Positions 47,414 through 55,418 of a stretch of 64,000 nucleotides of DNA are shown in pieces. This DNA comes from Pseudomonadota bacterium (GTDB lineage Bacteria > Pseudomonadota > Alphaproteobacteria > Rhizobiales > Xanthobacteraceae), in assembly GCA_023435725.1 (NCBI GenBank), contig JAEYRD010000035.1, positions 1 through 64,000 on the forward strand, read 5' to 3'. A program made the translations under genes and the position numbers. The notes under the pieces were generated by a model. It made no database searches and was not told where the DNA came from. It saw nothing but the letters and a program-made list of their open reading frames with translations. How positions within the stretch are numbered: the first letter of the stretch is position 1; every line of letters starts with the position of its first letter.

Positions 47414-50083
47414 GTGCTGCGAAAACTCTCCACCTACCGACAGAAGCGTGATTTCGAGAAGACGCCGGAGCCCTCCGGGGAGACTGCGGTGGCGCCGTCG
47501 AGGCAGCGGCGCTTTGTCATCCAGAAGCACGATGCGACGCGGCTACATTACGACTTCCGCCTCGAATTCGACGGCGTCTTCAAATCCTGGGCGGTGACGA
47601 AGGGCCCCTCGCTTGATCCGCACGACAAGCGGCTGGCGGTCGAGGTCGAGGACCATCCGCTCGACTATGGCGATTTCGAAGGCACGATTCCGGAAGGACA
47701 GTATGGCGGCGGCACGGTGATGCTGTGGGACCGTGGCACCTGGGAATCCGATGATCCCGAAGCCGGCTTCAGGAAGGGCGATCTGAAGTTCACGCTGCAC
47801 GGCGAGAAGCTGCATGGAAGCTGGGTACTGGTGCGCATGCGCAATGACCGCACCGGCGGCAAACGCACCAACTGGCTGCTGATCAAGCATCGCGACGAAT
47901 ATGCCAGCGAGAGCGATGACATTCTCGGCGAGGACAAGTCGGTGGCGTCCGGCCGCGCGATGGCTGAGATCGCCGATGGCAAGGGACGTGCGCCGAAGCC
48001 GTTCATGCTGGCCAAGGGCGCCAAAGGCAAGGCCGATGCGGTCTGGCAGTCCAACCGTGCTGAGGAGACGAAAGGGCGTACCGTCAAGCCGGCGCCTCGC
48101 ACGGCATTGAAGGCCGGCAAGGCGGCGAAGAAGATAGCCACGACCGCGACCAACGCCAAAAAGGTTGCGGAAATGCCGGACTTCGTGGCGCCCCAGCTCT
48201 GCACCTTGGTCGAGCGCCCGCCGGCCGGCGAGCGCTGGTGCCACGAGATCAAGTTCGACGGCTACCGCGTGCAGCTTCGTGTCGAGGACGGCAAGGCGAC
48301 GCTGAAGACGCGCAAGGGCCTCGACTGGACCGAAAAGTTCGCGGTGATCGCGAAGGAAGCGGGCGGGCTTCCTGACGTCATGATCGATGGCGAGATCGTT
48401 GCGCTCGACCACAACGGTGCTCCGAATTTCTCATCGCTCCAGGCCGCGCTGTCGGACGGCAAGACCGAGGACCTGATCTTCTTTGCCTTCGACCTCTTGT
48501 TCGCTGACGGCCTCGATTACCGCCGTCTGCCGCTTGACGAGCGCAAGGCGCGGCTCAAGCAATTGCTCGAGGCCCGCAAACGCAAGTCGAGCCAGATCCG
48601 CTATGTCGAGCATTTCGAGAGCGGCGGAGATGCGGTGCTGCAATCGGCCTGCAAGCTCGAGCTCGAAGGCGTGGTGTCGAAGAAGCTGGATGCGCCCTAT
48701 CGCTCCGGCCGTACCGAGAGCTGGACCAAGGCAAAATGCCGCGCCGGACACGAGGTGGTGATCGGCGGCTACAAGACCACCAACGGCAAATTCCGCTCGT
48801 TGATGGCGGGCGTGCATCGCGGGGATCATCTCGCTTTCGTCGGCATGGTCGGCACCGGTTTTGGTGCGGACAAGGTCAAGCGCATCATGCCGTCGCTTAA
48901 GGCCATGGAGGCCAACGAAAGTCCCTTTGGCGGCAAGAATGCTCCGAAGAAGACACGGGACGTGCACTGGCTGAAGCCGGAGCTCGTCGCCGAGATCGAA
49001 TTCGCCGGCTTCACCGCCGACGGCAATATCCGTCAGGCCGCGTTCAAGGGCCTGCGGCAGGATAAGCCGGCCGAGGAGGTCGAGGCGGAGACGCCAGCAG
49101 ATACTGCGCTCGCCAAGCCCTCCGCCAGGAAGCGTGCCGTGCCCAAGACAGGCAAGCGGCTGAAGGACGCAGCGACTTCCGAGGTCATGGGCGTCGTCAT
49201 CTCGAAGCCGGACAAGGAGCTCTGGCCGGACGGCGGCGACGGCGAGGGCGTCACCAAGCTCGATCTCGCGCGCTACTTCGAGGCGGTCGGACCGTGGATG
49301 ATCGGGCACCTGAAAGGGCGCCCGTGCTCGATCTTGCGCGCGCCTGATGGCATCGGCGGAGAAAAATTCTTCCAGCGTCATGCCATGCAGGGCACATCGA
49401 ACCTGCTCGAACTCGCGAAAGTCTCCGGCGACCGCAAGCCATATTTGCAGATCGACCGCGTCGAGGGGCTCGCTGCCGTCGCGCAGATCGGCGGCGTCGA
49501 GCTGCATCCCTGGAATTGCGCGCCCGACGCTTATGACACGCCGGGCCGGCTCGTGTTCGACCTCGACCCGGCGCCGGACGTCAGGTTCGCCGATGTCGTG
49601 GATGCCGCCAAGCAGATGCGGCAGCGGCTCGCGGATGTCGACATGGAAAGTTTCTGCAAGACCACCGGCGGCAAGGGCCTGCATGTGGTGGTGCCGCTGC
49701 TCCACGGGGCGCGCGACAAGGTGAGCTGGAAGGAGGCCAAGGCGTTTGCGCAAGGCATCTGCCGGTGGATGGCGGATGACGATCCCGAGCGCTATCTGCT
49801 CAACATGTCCAAGAAGCTGCGCGACGGGAAGATTTTCCTGGACTATCTGCGTAACGATCGCCTGGCGACCGCGGTCGCGCCGCTGTCGCCGCGCGCGCGC
49901 GATGGCGCGACCGTGTCGATGCCCGTCACGTGGGCGCAGGTGAAGGGCGATCTTGATCCGAAGCGATACACGGTGCGGACCGTGCCGGGTCTGCTGGCGC
50001 GTTCCAAGGCGTGGGAGGGTTATGACGATGCGGCCGCGCCGATCAAGGCGGCAATGAAGAAGCTTGCGGCGAAGGTGAAATAG
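47414..50083 (+). CDS. ligD: Multifunctional DNA ligase D (phosphoesterase-ligase-polymerase)
   Basis: This 889-residue NHEJ enzyme has three domains. First is a 3'-phosphoesterase domain, residues about 35-175, with KHDATRLHYDFRLEFDGVFK, DHPLDYGDFEGTIPEGQYGG and metal-binding His and Asp residues. Second is an ATP-dependent ligase, residues about 250-560, with nucleotidyl-acceptor lysine in EIKFDGYRVQL and motif EGVVSKKLDAPY. Third is an AEP-type polymerase, residues about 600-885, with VFDLDPAPD and KTTGGKGLHVVVPL. The order PE-LIG-POL matches Pseudomonas and rhizobial LigD. The start is GTG at 47414. It works with Ku to repair double-strand breaks, mainly in stationary phase. Confidence 0.96.
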   Translation: MLRKLSTYRQKRDFEKTPEPSGETAVAPSRQRRFVIQKHDATRLHYDFRLEFDGVFKSWAVTKGPSLDPHDKRLAVEVEDHPLDYGDFEGTIPEGQYGGGTVMLWDRGTWESDDPEAGFRKGDLKFTLHGEKLHGSWVLVRMRNDRTGGKRTNWLLIKHRDEYASESDDILGEDKSVASGRAMAEIADGKGRAPKPFMLAKGAKGKADAVWQSNRAEETKGRTVKPAPRTALKAGKAAKKIATTATNAKKVAEMPDFVAPQLCTLVERPPAGERWCHEIKFDGYRVQLRVEDGKATLKTRKGLDWTEKFAVIAKEAGGLPDVMIDGEIVALDHNGAPNFSSLQAALSDGKTEDLIFFAFDLLFADGLDYRRLPLDERKARLKQLLEARKRKSSQIRYVEHFESGGDAVLQSACKLELEGVVSKKLDAPYRSGRTESWTKAKCRAGHEVVIGGYKTTNGKFRSLMAGVHRGDHLAFVGMVGTGFGADKVKRIMPSLKAMEANESPFGGKNAPKKTRDVHWLKPELVAEIEFAGFTADGNIRQAAFKGLRQDKPAEEVEAETPADTALAKPSARKRAVPKTGKRLKDAATSEVMGVVISKPDKELWPDGGDGEGVTKLDLARYFEAVGPWMIGHLKGRPCSILRAPDGIGGEKFFQRHAMQGTSNLLELAKVSGDRKPYLQIDRVEGLAAVAQIGGVELHPWNCAPDAYDTPGRLVFDLDPAPDVRFADVVDAAKQMRQRLADVDMESFCKTTGGKGLHVVVPLLHGARDKVSWKEAKAFAQGICRWMADDDPERYLLNMSKKLRDGKIFLDYLRNDRLATAVAPLSPRARDGATVSMPVTWAQVKGDLDPKRYTVRTVPGLLARSKAWEGYDDAAAPIKAAMKKLAAKVK

Positions 50084-50114
50084 GTTCTCGTCGGCGTGAC
50101 GAGACGGGACCCTC

Positions 50115-50200
50115 GTAGGGTGGCAAAGGAAGTGTGCCCACCGGTGTGCTTTCGGAGCGAAGAGGTGGGCACGGCGCGTTGCGTCTTTGCCCACCTACTT
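50115..50200. repeat. Palindromic intergenic repeat (GTGGGCA/TGCCCAC family)
   Basis: GTAGGGTGGCAAAG and GTGTGCCCACC on the left are mirrored by GAGGTGGGCAC and CTTTGCCCACCTAC on the right. Such gtgggcaaag-type repeats are widespread in Bradyrhizobium intergenic DNA. It lies between the convergent ligD and DUF3309 genes. Confidence 0.55.
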
Positions 50201-50213
50201 AGTCGTGACTGAG

Positions 50214-50378
50214 CTAGATCCGTCCCATCAAAAGCAGGATCAGCAGGATGATGATGACGAGTCCGAGGCCGCCGCCGCCGTAATAGCCGGTGCCGTAGAA
50301 CGGGCCGCCGCCGATGCCGCTGAAGCCGCCGAGCAGGGCGATGATCAAAATGATCAGAATGATCGTACCAATAGACAT
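50214..50378 (-). CDS. DUF3309 small membrane protein
   Basis: The 54-residue product MSIGTIILIILIIALLGGFS continues with a Gly/Tyr-rich loop (GGGPFYGTGYYGGGGLG) and a second hydrophobic helix (LVIIILLILLLMGRI). This is the DUF3309 pattern of two spans around a glycine-rich turn. The start at 50376-50378 has a strong ribosome-binding site (GGAGGAG). The function is unknown. The family is common in rhizobia and often stress-induced, which fits the promoter-like element at 50441-50465. Confidence 0.8.
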   Translation of the reverse strand: MSIGTIILIILIIALLGGFSGIGGGPFYGTGYYGGGGLGLVIIILLILLLMGRI

Positions 50379-50440
50379 GCGAATCTCCTCCACCCCTTCG
50401 TCAAAAGGGTCGTTTGCACTTGTCCTGTTGCGCTGGAGGC

Positions 50441-50465
50441 AACTTGCCGCAGGTTTTAAAGTTCC
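50441..50465 (-). promoter_or_regulatory. EcfG-like promoter upstream of the DUF3309 gene
   Basis: On the minus strand GGAAC (50465-50461), a 16-nt spacer and AGTT (50444-50441) approximate the GGAAC-N16/17-CGTT consensus with one mismatch, about 60 bp before the start codon. It is weaker evidence than the ku/ligD element. Confidence 0.35.
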
Positions 50466-50560
50466 GATTTTGAAACGGGGCCGCACGTCCGAGTTGCATG
50501 GAACCTTTGCCTGTGCGGCCGGCATGATTATGTGAGGATTAATCAACACGGGCAGAGACC

Positions 50561-50878
50561 ATGTCAGCACCGCTTGTCGTTTCCATTCCGCATCGTCTCG
50601 GCCGCGAGGAGGCGGTGCGCCGGCTCAAGGCCGGGCTTGGCCGCGCGGCCGCCAGCATCCCGGTGATGCAGGTCGAGGAGGAGCGCTGGACCGGCGACAG
50701 CATGAATTTTCGCGTTCGCGCGCTCGGGCAGATCGCGAGCGGCCAGGTCGACGTAGCTGACGATCATGTCAAGGTGCAGGTCATGCTGCCCTGGCTGTTG
50801 CAACGCTTCGCCGAGATGGCGCAGGCGACGATTCGCAAGCGCGGGCAGTTGCTGCTGACGAAGGACGAGGGGAAGTGA
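50561..50878 (+). CDS. Polyhydroxyalkanoate system (PHA_gran_rgn) family protein
   Basis: This 105-residue soluble protein starts MSAPLVVSIPHRLGREEAVR and contains DSMNFRVRALGQIASGQVDV and a C-terminal amphipathic helix with KRGQLLL. It matches the putative polyhydroxyalkanoic acid system family, whose members are found near PHA genes and may associate with storage granules. No other PHA gene is in the window. It ends 3 bp from the convergent treY stop. Confidence 0.75.
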   Translation: MSAPLVVSIPHRLGREEAVRRLKAGLGRAAASIPVMQVEEERWTGDSMNFRVRALGQIASGQVDVADDHVKVQVMLPWLLQRFAEMAQATIRKRGQLLLTKDEGK

Positions 50879-50881
50879 GTT

Positions 50882-53665
50882 TCAGGCGCGCACGCGCGGC
50901 CGCGCGGGCCTGATGGCGCTTGCTGCGCGGGCTTCGATGATAGCGGCGGGAACATCACGGAACGCCTGCGCGAGCGGCAGCTCGTTGCTGGCAAGGCCTG
51001 GCGCGGCGTAGCCGGTGATGTCGACGGTTGCGTCAAATCCTTCGAGCACCGGCCATTCCCGACCCGCTTGCGTGAATGGCGCGAACTGGCGTCCGACCAC
51101 GACGATCGCTGCGGCACGGCCGCGGCGGCGGGCAAACGCAATGACATGGTCAGCGTGTGCGCCCCGCACCTCCAGCGGCTGGTAGCCGCCGTGGGCGAAG
51201 ACGTCAGCGAGCTCGTCGCGCAGCTTGAGGAGATGCCGCATCCAGGCCAGCTTGAGCTGTCCGTCCGGCCAGGTCTTGATCAGGCTGGGCCAATCTGGAT
51301 TCTCCAGCGAACTCAGTGACGCATGGCGCGCCGCAAAGTCCACCGGGCGACGGTTGTCGGGATCTACCAGCGACAGGTCCCAGAATTCGGTGCCCTGGTA
51401 GAAGTCGGGAACGCCGGGGAGCGTCGCCTTGAGCGTGAGCTGGCTCAGCGAGTTCAATGCGCCGAGCAGCGCGACGCGGCGGGCCAGGGTTTGCAGCGCG
51501 TCCAGGAATTCGCCGGATAGCGCAGGATCGAGGATCTTCTCGATGAAGCTCCGCACGCCGTTCTCATAGACCTCGTGCGGATTGAGCCAGCTCGTCTCCT
51601 CCTTGCCCTCGCGCGCTGCTTTCAGCGCATAGGCTTGAATGCGTTCGACGATATTGGCGTCCGTTCCCCCAAGCGGCCAAGCGCCGAGCAGAGTCTGGTA
51701 GAGCATGTATTCGAACGTCGCCGACGGTGCGCGCAGATTGCCGTGGAGTGCGAGGCTCGGCGCATTCAGGACCTTCCAGCGCGCCACCGCGCTGGTCCAT
51801 TCGCCGGGAATCTCGCTAAGCGCCGCGATCCGCGCGCGGGCGTCCTCGCCGCGCTTGGTGTCGTGGGTCGCGGTTGCTGTCATCCCTTGCGGCCATTCTT
51901 TGGCGCGCGCCCGCATTGCCTCGTGAAAGGCAGGAATCGTGAGGCCGTTGCTCGCGGGATCGCCGCCGACCTCGTTCAGCGCGAGCAGCCGGTGGAATTG
52001 ATAGAAGGCGGTATCCTCCAGCGACTTCGCCATCATTGGGCCGGTGAACTGCTGCACTTTCAGCGCGAAGCGACGCACGCGCGGGGCGCTGTGCCGGGGA
52101 CGGTCGGGCTTGAGCAGGTCCGTGGTGAGGGCGTCGCGCAGGAAGTCGAAAATGCCGTCGTCCGCCGCGAACCACTCGGCGCGGGCGCGTTCGATGGTGT
52201 CGTCGATCAGCTTGCGGTCGAGGGCGGTCGGACCGCTATGCGTCAGGTAAGTGCGATAGACCGGGAAGTGCAGCACGTAGAGCTCGAGCGCCTGCCGCAG
52301 GCTGTCGGCGGAAAAGTCGCGGGTCGAGTAGTGGCCATTGGCGATGCGTGCGAGCAGACGCGTCAGCACGGTGAATTCGCTGGTGAGCAGTGTCTCCAGC
52401 ACGCGCCGCTTGGCATCCTTGACGTAAGGCGCAAGCCGCGGCGGCCGGTTGCTGATCTGCCGCCAGGTCTCGTCGAGCGCTTCCAGCCCTTTGGCGTCGA
52501 CCAGGACCTGGGTGATGACGTTCATCCACTCATAGCCGGTGGTGCCCTGAACGCCGGAGAAACGAGGCAGGCGCTCGTGCTCGCACAGGATTTTTTCGAT
52601 CACCGTATAGAACGGCTTTGTGTTTCCTTGCGCGTCGCGCACCAGCCGGCGCAGCCGCTGGCAATATTGCGCGGGATCGCGCAAGCCGTCGATGTGATCG
52701 AGGCGGATACCCTGCAGCTTGCCGTCGGCAACGAGCTGCTTCACCAGCCGATGCGTGGCGGCAAACGTGCCGGGATCCTCGACACGCAGGCCGGCGAGCC
52801 CGTTGACGTCGAAGAAACGGCGATAGTTGATGTCGCTGGAGGCGAGCCGCCAATGGCCGAGCTTGTAGTGCTGGCGCTCAAGCAGGTGATGCAGCGCCAG
52901 CGTTTGCGCGGGATGATCCTTGGCCGCGCGATACGCCGCAAGACCGCGGCTGATGATAGGGGGAGCACCCGCGATTTCCTTGAGCTCAGCCTTGAAGCCA
53001 GGGGCTTCCTTGCGGTTGGGATGGCGCAGCCCGGTGTAGCGAGCGGCGAGCGCAAGCAGGCGCTTGCCGGCCTCCGTCTCGGCGGCGTCCGCTTCCTTGA
53101 CGATCACGCGCAGAATTTCGCCATAGCGCTCCGGCGCGATCGGCAGACGGTGCTCGAAATACCAAGCGGACAAACTGCCTTCCTCGGCATCATAGCGCAG
53201 CTCGATCTCGCCATGCTCGAGCGCCTCGCCATAGGACGCGCCGAGGATCGGCAGCAGCACGCCGCCGCGCGCGCGGAAGGCTAACTGATCCCAGTCGATG
53301 TCGAATGAGACCGCATGCGGCGAGGCCTGGCCCCATTCGAGAACGTCAAGCCACCATGGGTTGTCGGCAAAATGCACGCCGACATGGTTCGGCACGAAAT
53401 CGATGATGAGGCCGAGGTCGTGCCTGACCAGCGCCTCGGTCAGTCGCGCAAAGCCCGCCTCGCCGCCGAGTTCGGGATTGAACTGGCTGTGATCGACGGT
53501 GTCGTAGCCATGTGTCGAGCCCTTGCGCGCCTTCATCACCGGCGAGGCGTAGAGGTGCGTGATTCCCAGCGAATTGAGGTAAGGCACGACCGCGGCCGCC
53601 TGGTTGAAGTCGAAATCCGCGGTGAGCTGAAGCCGGTAAGTCGCAACAGGAACGGCGGGAGGCAT
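50882..53665 (-). CDS. treY: Malto-oligosyltrehalose synthase
   Basis: This 927-residue GH13 enzyme converts the reducing end of maltooligosaccharides to an alpha,alpha-1,1 linkage, the first TreYZ step. It starts VATYRLQLTADFDF and shows HLYASPVMKARKGSTHGYD, IDFVPNHVGVHFADNPWWLD, the nucleophile Asp in GIRLDHIDGLRDP, the acid Glu in YTVIEKILCEHERLP and the third Asp in TATHDTKRGEDARAR. The C-terminus, residues about 900-927, is Arg/Ala rich. It starts 1 bp after the treZ stop and is the last gene of the six-gene operon. Confidence 0.96.
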   Translation of the reverse strand: MPPAVPVATYRLQLTADFDFNQAAAVVPYLNSLGITHLYASPVMKARKGSTHGYDTVDHSQFNPELGGEAGFARLTEALVRHDLGLIIDFVPNHVGVHFADNPWWLDVLEWGQASPHAVSFDIDWDQLAFRARGGVLLPILGASYGEALEHGEIELRYDAEEGSLSAWYFEHRLPIAPERYGEILRVIVKEADAAETEAGKRLLALAARYTGLRHPNRKEAPGFKAELKEIAGAPPIISRGLAAYRAAKDHPAQTLALHHLLERQHYKLGHWRLASSDINYRRFFDVNGLAGLRVEDPGTFAATHRLVKQLVADGKLQGIRLDHIDGLRDPAQYCQRLRRLVRDAQGNTKPFYTVIEKILCEHERLPRFSGVQGTTGYEWMNVITQVLVDAKGLEALDETWRQISNRPPRLAPYVKDAKRRVLETLLTSEFTVLTRLLARIANGHYSTRDFSADSLRQALELYVLHFPVYRTYLTHSGPTALDRKLIDDTIERARAEWFAADDGIFDFLRDALTTDLLKPDRPRHSAPRVRRFALKVQQFTGPMMAKSLEDTAFYQFHRLLALNEVGGDPASNGLTIPAFHEAMRARAKEWPQGMTATATHDTKRGEDARARIAALSEIPGEWTSAVARWKVLNAPSLALHGNLRAPSATFEYMLYQTLLGAWPLGGTDANIVERIQAYALKAAREGKEETSWLNPHEVYENGVRSFIEKILDPALSGEFLDALQTLARRVALLGALNSLSQLTLKATLPGVPDFYQGTEFWDLSLVDPDNRRPVDFAARHASLSSLENPDWPSLIKTWPDGQLKLAWMRHLLKLRDELADVFAHGGYQPLEVRGAHADHVIAFARRRGRAAAIVVVGRQFAPFTQAGREWPVLEGFDATVDITGYAAPGLASNELPLAQAFRDVPAAIIEARAASAIRPARPRVRA

Positions 53666-53666
53666 G

Positions 53667-55418
53667 CTAACCTCCGAGGCGCCAGACCACAGACCAGGGC
53701 GGAAGCCGGGCGCCGGTCTCGCCGCCCCAGATCGGCGTGCCCGTGCTGACAGCGGACTCGATTTCGTGGTCCGAGAGATTGGCGGTCAGGCGCAGCGTCG
53801 TGCCGTCGCCCATGCGCCAATGCGCGGTGAGCAGGCCGTTGTCGGCTGCCTCGGCGTTGCCGAAGGTCGCCTTCTTCAGCCGCGGCACGATCTCCCTGCG
53901 GCGGAGCGCGAGCAGCTCTCGCACCAGCGCGAGCCGTGTTTGCTGCTCCGGCGTGCGGCTGGCCCAGTCGAGCACGGCCGATTGCAGTGTCGCCGGGGCA
54001 AGCGGATCGGGAACGTCGTCGCCGTATTTTTCGTAGGCCCAGGCATATTCCTGCCTGCGACCCTTGCGTACGGCGTCCGCGAGCCCGTCCTGGAAGTCGC
54101 AGAAGAACGGGAAGGGCATCGTCGAGCCCCATTCTTCGCCCTGAAACAGCATCGGCACCATCGGCGCCAGCAAGGTTACTGCGAGCGCGGCTTCGATCTG
54201 CCGCGGCGATGCCAGGCTCTCGAGCCGGTCGCCCAGCGGACGGTTGCCGATCTGGTCGTGGTTTTGCAGGAAGTTGACGAAGGTCGCCGGCGGCAGCTCG
54301 CCGCTTGGCTCGCCGCGCGGCTTCTTGCCCCAGAATTCCGAGATCTCGCCCTGATAGACGAAGCCGGAGGCCAGCGCGCGCGCGAGATCGAGCCGCGGCG
54401 TCTGGTAGTCCGCGTAATAGCCAGCGTGCTCGCCGGTCAGCATCACATGCCAGGCGTGATGGTAGTCGTCGTTCCACTGTCCGCGGTATTTGCCGTTCGG
54501 CGGCTCTTGCGTGGCATCGAGCAGGCTCGCGCGGTTGTCGCCGTTCTCCAGCACGAGATGGATGTGCCGACCGGTGGCCTTGGCGAGCTCGCCGGCGGCG
54601 ACGCTGAGGTCCTGCAACATCGACTGTTCGCCGGGGATCGCGATGATGTGGTTGGCCGCGTCGAGCCGCAGGCCGTCGAAGCGGTAGTCGGTCAGCCAGG
54701 ACAGCGCATTCTCGACCGCAAACGCCCGCACCTGCGGCACGCGATAATCGATGGCGCTGCCCCAGGGCGTGTGCGCGTCGGTGAAGAAAGTCGGCGCGTA
54801 GCGGCCGAGATAATTCCCTTCGGGGCCAAAATGATTGTAGACGACGTCGAGGAACACCATCAGGCCGCGCAGATGCGCCTCGTCGATCAGCGTCTTCAGG
54901 TCTTCGGGGCGGCCATAGGCGCTGTCGGGCGCGTACCACAGAACGCCGTCATAGCCCCAGCCGCGGCGGCCGGCGAAGTCGGCAAGCGGCATCAGCTCGA
55001 CCGCGGTGATTCCGGTCGCGACGAGATGATCGAGCTTCTCGATCATGGCGCGGTAGGTACCCTCCCGCGTGAAGCTGCCGACGTGCGTTTCGAGCAGTAC
55101 CGTCTCTTCCCAGGGACGGCCGCGCCAATCGCGCGCACGCCAGGCGAAGGCGTCGTGATCGATCACCTCGCTCGGGCCGAACACATCCTCGGGCTGGAAG
55201 GCCGAGGCCGGATCGGGCACGTCGATCTCGTCGTCGATCCTGAACTTGTAGGGACTGCCGGTAGCCAGCCCGGCGATCTCGGCCACGAACCAGCCACCCT
55301 GCCGGCGCTGCATCGCGTGCCTTCGGTCGAGCAGGAGATCGACACGACGTGCGGCGGGCGCCCACAAACGGAACGACACGCCGTCCTTGATCGGCTTCGC
55401 CCCGAAGGATGGCCTCAT
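53667..55418 (-). CDS. treZ: Malto-oligosyltrehalose trehalohydrolase
   Basis: This 583-residue GH13 enzyme releases trehalose from the product of TreY. It has an N-terminal carbohydrate-binding domain (VSFRLWAPAARRVDLLL) and a catalytic barrel with the nucleophile Asp in GLRLDAANHI, the acid Glu in HLVLENGDNRAS and the third Asp in NFLQNHDQIGNRPLG. VFLDVVYNHFGPEGNYLGRY is typical of TreZ. Its start overlaps the glgX stop by 4 bp. With TreY it makes trehalose from alpha-glucan without using nucleotide sugars. Confidence 0.96.
   Translation of the reverse strand: MRPSFGAKPIKDGVSFRLWAPAARRVDLLLDRRHAMQRRQGGWFVAEIAGLATGSPYKFRIDDEIDVPDPASAFQPEDVFGPSEVIDHDAFAWRARDWRGRPWEETVLLETHVGSFTREGTYRAMIEKLDHLVATGITAVELMPLADFAGRRGWGYDGVLWYAPDSAYGRPEDLKTLIDEAHLRGLMVFLDVVYNHFGPEGNYLGRYAPTFFTDAHTPWGSAIDYRVPQVRAFAVENALSWLTDYRFDGLRLDAANHIIAIPGEQSMLQDLSVAAGELAKATGRHIHLVLENGDNRASLLDATQEPPNGKYRGQWNDDYHHAWHVMLTGEHAGYYADYQTPRLDLARALASGFVYQGEISEFWGKKPRGEPSGELPPATFVNFLQNHDQIGNRPLGDRLESLASPRQIEAALAVTLLAPMVPMLFQGEEWGSTMPFPFFCDFQDGLADAVRKGRRQEYAWAYEKYGDDVPDPLAPATLQSAVLDWASRTPEQQTRLALVRELLALRRREIVPRLKKATFGNAEAADNGLLTAHWRMGDGTTLRLTANLSDHEIESAVSTGTPIWGGETGARLPPWSVVWRLGG

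Noticed and set aside
50500..50560. An EcfG promoter for the PHA-system gene from GGAAC at 50500-50504
   Set aside because: No CGTT-like -10 occurs 16-17 nt downstream (GGCA or GCAT instead).
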